A stretch of DNA of 5,704 nt from ZC4RG20 sp035760685. Lineage in GTDB: Bacteria > Pseudomonadota > Gammaproteobacteria > Steroidobacterales > Rariloculaceae. The position numbers were made by a program, and so were the translations under genes. How positions within the stretch are numbered: the first letter of the stretch is position 1; each line of letters begins with the position of its first letter. Of the stretch, positions 1 to 5,069 are shown piece after piece. The notes beneath the pieces are model-generated. The model did not search any database. It saw nothing but the letters and a program-made list of their open reading frames with translations, and had not been told where the DNA came from. The DNA is taken from positions 1 through 5,704 of the forward strand of contig DASTSM010000412.1 in assembly GCA_035760685.1 (NCBI GenBank), in the 5' to 3' direction.

Positions 1-8
1 CCGCCGCT

Positions 9-359
9 CTACTTAGAGTCCGTTCTTCCGAGCGACTCGATGTAAGCCGCGACGTCCTCGATGGCCTGATCGTCGGGCAGCACTTGGGCGATCGGCGCCA
101 TCTGCTGTCCATAGACGTCGCGCGAATCGGCGCCGCGCAGCCCCTGCTTGAAGTTCTGCAGCTGACGGACGATGTACCAGGCCTCCTGTCCGGCGAGCTT
201 CGGGCCGTTCATCTCCTTCATGCCCTCGCCGCTCGCTCCATGGCAAGTCGTGCAGACGGCGAAATAGCTCTGGCCGCGCTCGGCGTCGCCGTCGGCGCGT
301 CCGGCACTTGCCGATAGAAGAAGCAGAATGCCGACCATCGATGCGAACGTGACTTTCAT
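9..359 (-). CDS. small monohaem cytochrome c (class I, c553/c4-like), periplasmic
   Basis: A 116-residue exported electron carrier. Residues 1 to about 22 form a Sec signal peptide: a Lys near the start, the hydrophobic stretch GILLLLSAS, and likely cleavage after the AGRA segment. The mature part has one haem-binding CxxCH motif (CTTCH, Cys36, Cys39, His40). A probable distal Met ligand is Met87 in GQQMAP. The C-terminal helix (AIEDVAAYIESL) is typical of class I cytochromes c. The segment WYIVRQLQNFKQGLRG (61-76) recurs in both haem domains of the divergent dihaem cytochrome, so the two genes are related. The length is normal for a single-haem c553/c4-type protein. The ATG at 357-359 is the natural start because the signal peptide follows at once; the ribosome site is weak (AGGAAG about 14 bases upstream). 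The physiological partner cannot be read from the sequence; a dehydrogenase or terminal oxidase in the periplasm or inner membrane is an inference. Confidence 0.93.
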   Translation of the reverse strand: MKVTFASMVGILLLLSASAGRADGDAERGQSYFAVCTTCHGASGEGMKEMNGPKLAGQEAWYIVRQLQNFKQGLRGADSRDVYGQQMAPIAQVLPDDQAIEDVAAYIESLGRTDSK

Positions 360-443
360 GCGTGTTCCCGATGCTTCCTGCTATTTCCTAACGCTCTTCC
401 GGAACCGAGCGGTAGACCTACGCGATACTACCTTAAACGCCCG

Positions 444-463
444 AGCGCGCGACGCCGCGCGCT
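444..463. promoter_or_regulatory. perfect 8-bp GC-rich hairpin upstream of dihaem cytochrome
   Basis: AGCGCGCG (444-451) and CGCGCGCT (456-463) are exact reverse complements around the four-base loop ACGC. No T-run follows on either strand, so it is not a standard intrinsic terminator. It ends about 48 bases before the preferred GTG start of the dihaem cytochrome. It could be a 5' leader structure or a protein-binding palindrome, or chance in GC-rich DNA. Confidence 0.35.
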
Positions 464-499
464 GTGCTATGTTCACCGCACAATCGCAAAAAGAATCCT

Positions 500-508
500 A
501 GGGGGAAG
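500..508 (+). promoter_or_regulatory. ribosome binding site deciding the start of the dihaem cytochrome
   Basis: The purine-rich AGGGGGAAG lies three bases before the GTG at 512-514, with its AGGGGGA core about 5 bases away. It favours this GTG over the in-frame GTG at 464, which has no Shine-Dalgarno-like sequence and would add 16 residues in front of an already complete signal peptide. Confidence 0.6.
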
Positions 509-511
509 CGC

Positions 512-1636
512 GTGAGTTTCGGGGGTCATCGCTTCGGCGTCCGTCGCTTGGCTCGAGCGGTCGCGGCCTGTCTCGTCATTGTGGTCCCATGGCTTTCCAC
601 TGCGGCGCGCGCCGACGGCGTGCCGATCGACGACGTCGCGTGGGCTTATGCGGTCGGACCCGCGGCCCCGGCGCCGGCCCCCTCGGCCAATGCGCCGGGC
701 AGCGCGCAGGGTGCAGGCACTCCGGCCGCCGTGCCGACCGCAGCCGCTGCGCCCGCCCCCGCGCCGCGCTACTCGCTGCCCGGCGGCGCGCGCACGTTCA
801 CGCTCGCGGAGATCGCAAACCGCTTCGGCCCCGCCGATTGGTACCCGGCCGACCATCCCGCGATGCCGAAGATCGTCGCGGCGGGACGCATGGAGGCCGG
901 CATATGGGCGTGCGGCCTCTGTCATTATCCCAACGGCAAGGGCCGCCCCGAGAACGCGGCGCTCGCGGGGCTCCCGAAGGACTACATCGTGCAGCAGCTG
1001 CACGATTTCGGCGCGGGCTTGCGCGGCAGCGCCGAGCCGCGCAAGGCCAATACGGGGCTTATGATCGGCTTCGCTCGCGCGATGACCGAGGACGAGATCC
1101 AGCAGGCCGCCGAGTACTTCAGCTCCATGCGCTGGACGCCGTGGATCGAGGTCGTCGAGACGGACACGGTCCCGAAGACGCGCCTCTCGGGCGGCATGCA
1201 CCTGCGCGTCGACGGGCCGAACGCCGGCACGGAGCCGATCGGCCGAAGGATCATCGAATCCCCGCGCGATACCGAGCACACCGAGCGCCTTCGCGATCCG
1301 CGCTCGGACTTCATCGCCTACGTGCCGCCGGGTTCCGTCGAGAAAGGCAAGGGCCTCGCGACGACGGGCGGCACGACGACGATTGCCTGCGTGATCTGTC
1401 ACGGCCAGGACCTCGGCGGCCTCGCGCTCGTGCCGCCGCTCAGAGGCCGCTCGCCGAGCTACATCGCGAGGCAGCTCTACGACTTTCAGCAAGGAACCCG
1501 ACACGGTACGTGGGCTCCGCTCATGGCCGCCGTCGTCAAACGCTTGACGAGCGAGGACATCGTGGATCTTTCGGCCTACATCGCCTCGCTGCCTGTTCAA
1601 ACATCCGAAACGACGGCACGGAACGGAGCCCCGTAA
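512..1636 (+). CDS. dihaem cytochrome c with Pro/Ala-rich linker, periplasmic
   Basis: A 374-residue exported electron-transfer protein with two haem domains. Residues 1-34 are a Sec signal: basic HRFGVRRLAR, hydrophobic core AVAACLVIVVPWLS, probable cleavage after AARA. Residues about 50-86 form a low-complexity Ala/Pro linker. Haem domain 1 (about 115-208) has CGLCH (Cys134, Cys137, His138) and a candidate axial Met184. Haem domain 2 (about 275-362) has CVICH (Cys293, Cys296, His297) and candidate Met338. Both domains repeat the YIxxQLxxFxxGxR segment of the divergent small cytochrome. About 70 residues separate the domains, more than in cytochrome c4. The GTG start at 512 is chosen for its strong ribosome site and because the signal peptide starts there; an upstream in-frame GTG at 464 would give 390 residues. 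It may serve as electron acceptor for a periplasmic dehydrogenase; this is inference. The FAD oxidoreductase gene follows on the same strand after 62 bp. Confidence 0.9.
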   Translation: MSFGGHRFGVRRLARAVAACLVIVVPWLSTAARADGVPIDDVAWAYAVGPAAPAPAPSANAPGSAQGAGTPAAVPTAAAAPAPAPRYSLPGGARTFTLAEIANRFGPADWYPADHPAMPKIVAAGRMEAGIWACGLCHYPNGKGRPENAALAGLPKDYIVQQLHDFGAGLRGSAEPRKANTGLMIGFARAMTEDEIQQAAEYFSSMRWTPWIEVVETDTVPKTRLSGGMHLRVDGPNAGTEPIGRRIIESPRDTEHTERLRDPRSDFIAYVPPGSVEKGKGLATTGGTTTIACVICHGQDLGGLALVPPLRGRSPSYIARQLYDFQQGTRHGTWAPLMAAVVKRLTSEDIVDLSAYIASLPVQTSETTARNGAP

Positions 1637-1684
1637 CGACGACGATTGCTTAGGCGGCAGCGCCGCACGCTGTCATCCAAGGAC

Positions 1685-1690
1685 GAAGGG
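1685..1690 (+). promoter_or_regulatory. ribosome binding site of the FAD oxidoreductase
   Basis: GAAGGG lies 8 bases before the ATG at 1699. A second purine run, AAGGA (1679-1683), sits 6 bases before an alternative GTG start at 1690. The two starts differ by only three residues (M-T-E). The ATG is preferred because it has the better codon and leads directly into the FAD-binding strand. Confidence 0.55.
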
Positions 1691-1698
1691 TGACCGAG

Positions 1699-2940
1699 AT
1701 GAGCAAGGCCTACGACGTCATCGTCATCGGCGCGCGTTGCGCCGGATCTCCGACTGCGATGCTCCTCGCGCGCAAAGGCTACCGAGTCCTGTTGGTCGAC
1801 CGCGCCTCTTTTCCGAGCGATACGCTGTCGACGCATGTCGTGCAGCCGCTCGGCGTGGCCGCGCTCGAGCGCTGGGGACTGCTCGAGCGGCTCGTCGCGA
1901 CGGCATGTCCGCCGATCGATACCTACGCCTTCGACTTCGGACCCGTCACGCTCGCGGGATCGCCCGGCACCGACGCCGCGCCCGTCGCGTACTGCCCGCG
2001 CCGCACCGTGCTCGACAAGCTCCTCGTCGACGCGGCCGCCGAAGCGGGCGCGGAGGTCCGCGAGCGATTCAACGTCACGGAGATCGTCATCGAGGACGGA
2101 CGCGTCGCCGGCATCAAAGGGCACGCGAAGGACGGCCCGGACGTCGTCGATCGAGCCCGCGTCGTCGTCGGCGCGGACGGAAGGCGCTCGATGCTCGCCG
2201 AGGCCGTCGGCGCCGAGCGCTATCGCGAGAAGCCCGCCCTGCTCTGCGGCTACTACACGTACTGGAGCGACCTCGAGGTCGGCGCGTGCTTCGCGACATA
2301 CGTTCGCGACCGCCGCGGCTTCGCAACCGCGCCGACGCACGACGGCTTGACGCTCGTCGTCGCAGGATGGCCGGCGGCCGAGCTCGACGCGAACAAGCAC
2401 GACGTCGAAGGCCACTATCTGCGCGCGCTCGATCAGGCGCCCGAGCTCGCCGAGCGCGTGCGCGCGGCGAAGCGCGAGGCGCCGTTCGCGGGCACCCTCG
2501 TGCCGAACTACTTCCGCAAGCCCTACGGGCCCGGCTGGGCGCTCGTCGGCGACGCCGGCTACAACCGCGACTTCATCACGGCGCAAGGCATCGGCGACGC
2601 GTTCCGCGACGCGGAGCGCTGCGCCGTCGCGCTCGACGAGACGCTCGGCGGAGCGCGCGGCTTCGACGACGCGATGGCCGACTACCAACGCGAGCGGGAC
2701 GAGCACGTTCTCGCGATGTACGAGTTCACGTGCGGTCTCGCGACGCTCGAGCCGCCGCCGCCCGAGATGCAGCAGCTCTTCGCCGCGATGAGCGGCAGGC
2801 GTGATGCGATGGACGACTTCGCGCGCGTCAACGCCGGCACGATCTCGCCCGCGGAGTTCTTCGCGCCCGAGAACGTCGCGGCGATCATGGGCCGCGCTGC
2901 AACGGCCAGGACCCGGACCTCAGCGGCCCACGCCACCTAA
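1699..2940 (+). CDS. FAD-dependent oxidoreductase, geranylgeranyl-reductase / PHBH-like family
   Basis: A 413-residue cytosolic flavoprotein. The N-terminal Rossmann beta-alpha-beta fold is clear: VIVIGARCAGSPTAMLL (7-23), with the dinucleotide loop written GARCAG instead of GxGxxG, followed by the second strand ending in LLVDR (Asp34, binding the FAD ribose). The DG motif of class A flavin monooxygenases is at 158-161 (GADG), and the GD motif is at 284-285 in WALVGDAGYNRD, followed by ITAQGIGDAFRDAE, which contacts FAD. This order and total length match the group A flavoprotein monooxygenase / geranylgeranyl-reductase superfamily. The substrate is unknown; hydroxylation of an aromatic compound or reduction of a double bond are both possible. 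No transmembrane segment is visible. It lies 62 bp after the dihaem cytochrome on the same strand, so co-transcription is possible, and it is convergent with the SDR. The start could instead be the GTG at 1690 (416 residues). Confidence 0.88.
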   Translation: MSKAYDVIVIGARCAGSPTAMLLARKGYRVLLVDRASFPSDTLSTHVVQPLGVAALERWGLLERLVATACPPIDTYAFDFGPVTLAGSPGTDAAPVAYCPRRTVLDKLLVDAAAEAGAEVRERFNVTEIVIEDGRVAGIKGHAKDGPDVVDRARVVVGADGRRSMLAEAVGAERYREKPALLCGYYTYWSDLEVGACFATYVRDRRGFATAPTHDGLTLVVAGWPAAELDANKHDVEGHYLRALDQAPELAERVRAAKREAPFAGTLVPNYFRKPYGPGWALVGDAGYNRDFITAQGIGDAFRDAERCAVALDETLGGARGFDDAMADYQRERDEHVLAMYEFTCGLATLEPPPPEMQQLFAAMSGRRDAMDDFARVNAGTISPAEFFAPENVAAIMGRAATARTRTSAAHAT

Positions 2941-2947
2941 GCTTAAC

Positions 2948-2968
2948 GGCCACGCCACCGGCGGGGCC
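2948..2968. terminator. hairpin in the convergent gap, possible bidirectional terminator
   Basis: GGCCaCGCC (2948-2956) and GGCGgGGCC (2960-2968) pair with a single a/g mismatch around the loop ACC, giving eight G-C pairs. The position, in the 32-bp gap between the stop codons of two convergent genes, is where a shared terminator is expected. No good T-run follows; on the minus strand the downstream bases are only partly T-rich (GTTAAGCTTA). It is therefore a weak call based on structure and location. Confidence 0.4.
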
Positions 2969-2972
2969 CGCA

Positions 2973-3950
2973 TTAGGAAGGCAGCTGGCCCAGGAAACGG
3001 CGCGCTCGGCGCGCGAGCGCCTCGAGCCACTCGAGCTCGATGCGCGCGCCGGTCCGCATGAGCTCGAGCAGCCAAGGCGGATGCATCGAGAAGTCGATGT
3101 CGAGCGCGCCCCAGTCGGGGCGCCTGCCGTCGACGTCGCTGATGCCGTACTCGCGCGCCGCCTCCCACGAGCTCAAGAGCTGACCCGTGCGCGCCAAGAC
3201 GCTCGGATCGGCGGCGAGCGCCGCGACGACGCGGCCCACGAAGAGCGGCGACTCGGACTCGAGGAAGTTGCGATCCTGCTTGCCGGCCTCGCGCCAGTTT
3301 TCCTCGTCGACGCCGAAGTGCTCGAGCATGCGCTCCGAGCGCAGGAAGCCCGGAGTGACCGCCACCGCCGCGACGGCGTGCGGCTCGAGCTCCGCGGCCA
3401 TGCCGAGAGCGAGCAGCTTGAGGCCATCCTTGGCGTTGCGCGCGAGCGGGTTGCCGCCCGCCCCGATGATGTCGTTCTCGGTGACCTCGACGATGAGCCC
3501 TCGGCGCGCGCGAATCAGGATCGGCGCCGCGTGCTTGACCGTGATCACGTGCGAGAGGAACGCCTGCCTGAAGAGCGCCTCGGCCTCGGAAAGATCCGTC
3601 TCCCAGAACGAGCACCACTGCCGCATGAGCGGATGCTCGCCCGCGACGCTGTCGACGAGCACGTCGAGCCGGCCGTGCCGAGCGTCGAGGTCCGCGAAGA
3701 AGCGCTCGACCTCGGCCTCGCTCGAGTGATCGACGCGCACGGCGTGCGCGATACCCCCCGCCGCTTCGATGAGCTCGGCCGTCTCCTCGATCGTCTCGGG
3801 CCGGTCGTAGTCCGATCGCGCCCCGCGCACGCTTCGGCCCGTGCAGTAGACGGTCGCGCCCGCCTCGCCGAGGCCGCGCGCGATGCCGCGGCCCGCGCCG
3901 CGCGTGGCGCCGGCGACGACGGCGATGCGGTCGGTCAACGGCTTCGACAT
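2973..3950 (-). CDS. short-chain dehydrogenase/reductase family protein lacking the catalytic Tyr
   Basis: A 325-residue SDR-fold protein, longer than classical SDRs (about 250) because of a C-terminal extension (about 225-325). The cofactor loop is AGATRGAGRG (13-22), a form of TGxxxGxG. ATVYCTGRS (32-40) follows; Arg39 suggests NADP(H). The Asp of strand 3 is in VRVDHS (Asp74). The usual NNAG is VDSVAG (99-104). The strand carrying the catalytic Ser reads GLIVEVTEND (151-160). The YxxxK position reads ARNAK (170-174): Lys174 is kept but Tyr is Ala170 (codon 3441-3443). The post-catalytic helix (LLALGMAAELEPHAV) and VTPGFLRSERML (198-209) are well conserved with the DHRS1-like bacterial SDRs, so the alignment is firm. 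The ATG at 3950 has a GGAG six bases upstream; in-frame ATGs at 3962 and 4001 lack one. It is divergent from the WYL regulator and probably controlled by it. It may be a divergent enzyme or a pseudoenzyme; the substrate is unknown. Confidence 0.88.
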   Translation of the reverse strand: MSKPLTDRIAVVAGATRGAGRGIARGLGEAGATVYCTGRSVRGARSDYDRPETIEETAELIEAAGGIAHAVRVDHSSEAEVERFFADLDARHGRLDVLVDSVAGEHPLMRQWCSFWETDLSEAEALFRQAFLSHVITVKHAAPILIRARRGLIVEVTENDIIGAGGNPLARNAKDGLKLLALGMAAELEPHAVAAVAVTPGFLRSERMLEHFGVDEENWREAGKQDRNFLESESPLFVGRVVAALAADPSVLARTGQLLSSWEAAREYGISDVDGRRPDWGALDIDFSMHPPWLLELMRTGARIELEWLEALARRARRFLGQLPS

Positions 3951-3953
3951 ACG

Positions 3954-3960
3954 TTTCTCC
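3954..3960 (-). promoter_or_regulatory. ribosome binding site fixing the SDR start
   Basis: On the minus strand GGAGAAA precedes the ATG at 3948-3950, with six bases between GGAG and the ATG. The GG of this site is part of the upstream in-frame ATG-GAG (3957-3962), so that earlier ATG is better read as the ribosome site than as the start. Confidence 0.65.
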
Positions 3961-3989
3961 ATCGTCCGGCTGACAAGAAGATAATCTGT

Positions 3990-4016
3990 GATACCTGACA
4001 TCCTGCGTCATGTATC
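3990..4016. promoter_or_regulatory. 27-bp imperfect palindrome, candidate WYL-regulator operator
   Basis: The arms GATACcTGAC (3990-3999) and GTCAtGTATC (4007-4016) match as reverse complements at 9 of 10 positions around the spacer ATCCTGC, centre 4003. It lies between the divergent SDR and WYL-regulator starts, about 40 bp from the SDR ATG and 90 bp from the regulator ATG. A -10-like GATAAT (3980-3985, plus strand) is just beside it, though no good -35 was found. A dimeric HTH regulator would bind such a two-fold site; that the neighbouring WYL protein is the binder is inferred from position. Confidence 0.6.
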
Positions 4017-4041
4017 GAGCGAACGATGGCTTCCCTCTCTC

Positions 4042-4060
4042 GGACATGCCGCAGATGTCC
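4042..4060. promoter_or_regulatory. second palindrome upstream of the WYL regulator
   Basis: GGACAT (4042-4047) and ATGTCC (4055-4060) are perfect reverse complements with the 7-base spacer GCCGCAG. With one bulged C (4041), CTCT (4037-4040) can also pair with AGAG (4061-4064), giving a 10-bp stem. It could be a second operator (centre 48 bp from the first palindrome, and also with a GACAT half) or an RNA leader hairpin. It ends 45 bp before the preferred regulator ATG. Confidence 0.4.
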
Positions 4061-4105
4061 AGAGCGTCGAGCCCCCGGGCGAGAATATCTGCTAACGTTG
4101 CGCCC

Positions 4106-5059
4106 ATGCGGGCGGACAGGCTGTTGTCGATCGTGCTTCTGCTCCAGGTCCACGGGCGCATGACGGCGCGCGAGCTCGCCGGGCGCCTCGAGGTGTCCGA
4201 GCGCACCGTGCTGCGCGACATGGACGCGCTCGGCACGGCCGGAATTCCGGTTCGGGCCGAGCGCGGCGCGAGCGGCGGCTGGCGGCTCGTCGACGGCTAC
4301 CAGACGAAGCTGACCGGGCTCACGCCGGCGGAGATCCAGTCGCTGTTCGTCGCGCATCCGCCGCAGCTTCTCGCGGACCTCGGCCTCGCACGGTCCTCGG
4401 AATCCGCGTGGAACAAGCTCCATGCTGCCTTGCCCGCTTCCGCGCAGCCGCAGGCCGAGCTCGTGAGGCGCCGCATCCTCATCGACTCGCGCGGCTGGCG
4501 CGATCCGTCCGAGACGCTTGCCGCCCTTCCGACGCTCATCGACGCGCTTTGGCGACGGCTCCGCGTGCGGTTCCACTACGAGAACGTCCTGCACGAGTCC
4601 GGCGAGCGGCGCGTCGGCCCGCTCGGGCTCGTCGCGCGAGGCGCGGCGTGGTATCTCGTCGCGCTCCGCGGCGGCGAGACGAGGACCTATCGCGTGTCGC
4701 GCATGCGCGAGGCCGAGATCGTCGACGAGCCATCGACCGCGCCCGACGACTTCGACCTCGCGGCCTATTGGGAAAAGTCGGCCGCGGAATTTCGCGAGGC
4801 GCTGCCTCGCTACGAGGCCACCTATCTCGCGTCGCCTTCTGTCATGCGCTGGGCCCGCTACCGCGGCTGGCGGCTCAAGGAGCAGACGCCCGAAGGCGAC
4901 CGCGTGCGCATCCGGCTCGTGTTCGACGCCGAGGAAGAGGCGCTTCAATTCGCGCTCGGCTTCGGCGCCGACGTCGAGGCCGTCGATCCTCCCGAGCTTC
5001 GCGACAAGGTCCTCGCGGCCGCCGAGCGCACCGTGAGGCACTATCTGGCCTGTTGTTGA
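4106..5059 (+). CDS. WYL-domain transcriptional regulator (YafY-like, HTH_11 + WYL + WCX)
   Basis: A 317-residue cytosolic DNA-binding regulator. Residues 1-60 form a winged helix-turn-helix: RADRLLSIVLLLQ, TARELAGRLEVSERTVLRDMDAL (20-42, the recognition region), then the wing GIPVRAERGASGGWRL. The WYL domain spans about 145-205 and contains the WYL triplet itself (Trp182-Tyr183-Leu184 in GAAWYLVALR) and the conserved TYRVSRMREAEI. The C-terminal WCX-like part is about 232-312. The length is typical of YafY-type proteins. The ATG at 4106 is chosen because family proteins start with this MRADRLL-like segment. An in-frame ATG at 4010 would add 32 residues of unrelated composition and lie inside the palindrome. 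No clear Shine-Dalgarno precedes 4106, so translation may be weak or leaderless. Its ligand is unknown. By layout it probably controls the divergent SDR and its own operon with the downstream hydrolase. Nothing nearby links it to phage defence. Confidence 0.92.
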   Translation: MRADRLLSIVLLLQVHGRMTARELAGRLEVSERTVLRDMDALGTAGIPVRAERGASGGWRLVDGYQTKLTGLTPAEIQSLFVAHPPQLLADLGLARSSESAWNKLHAALPASAQPQAELVRRRILIDSRGWRDPSETLAALPTLIDALWRRLRVRFHYENVLHESGERRVGPLGLVARGAAWYLVALRGGETRTYRVSRMREAEIVDEPSTAPDDFDLAAYWEKSAAEFREALPRYEATYLASPSVMRWARYRGWRLKEQTPEGDRVRIRLVFDAEEEALQFALGFGADVEAVDPPELRDKVLAAAERTVRHYLACC

Positions 5060-5069
5060 GAGAAGACCG

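Larger units (their letters stand above)
360..511. promoter_or_regulatory. divergent control region between the two cytochrome genes
   Basis: This 152-bp gap separates the start codons of two divergent cytochrome genes, so both promoters must lie here or very near. Short symmetric elements cluster in it: the 8-bp palindrome TTCCGGAA (397-404), CGCTC/GAGCG arms (392-396 and 407-411), GGTAG/CTACC arms (411-415 and 428-432) with an inner GTAG-ac-CTAC (412-421), and a GC hairpin (444-463). I could not find a convincing sigma-70 -35/-10 pair on either strand. The function as a shared promoter region is inferred from gene layout, not from a recognised motif. Confidence 0.5.

Noticed and set aside
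473..1600. Long open frame on the minus strand opposite the dihaem cytochrome
   Set aside because: Arg/Ala-rich translation with no recognisable domain, typical of an antisense shadow in high-GC DNA; the plus-strand frame has two haem motifs and a signal peptide.
1653..1666. Small hairpin (GCGGC-agc-GCCGC) between the dihaem cytochrome and the FAD oxidoreductase
   Set aside because: Only five pairs with a three-base loop, an equally good alternative pairing, and no T-run; not enough for a terminator call.
1597..2706. Minus-strand open frame antisense to the FAD oxidoreductase
   Set aside because: No domain or ribosome site; the plus strand carries the complete set of FAD motifs.
4010..4105. 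Upstream ATG extension of the WYL regulator
   Set aside because: The 32 extra residues do not resemble the family N-terminus, no ribosome site precedes the ATG at 4010, and that ATG lies within the palindrome.
2920..4236. 438-residue minus-strand open frame overlapping the SDR and the regulator start
   Set aside because: Its sequence is Arg-rich low complexity through the SDR region, where the other minus frame has clear SDR motifs.
3935..5041. Minus-strand open frame antisense to the WYL regulator
   Set aside because: Mirror frame of a strongly supported coding region, without motifs.
4106..5059. WYL regulator as a sign of a phage-defence island
   Set aside because: Some WYL proteins (BrxR, CapW) control defence systems, but there is no defence gene here and the neighbours are metabolic; the YafY-like architecture is common outside defence.
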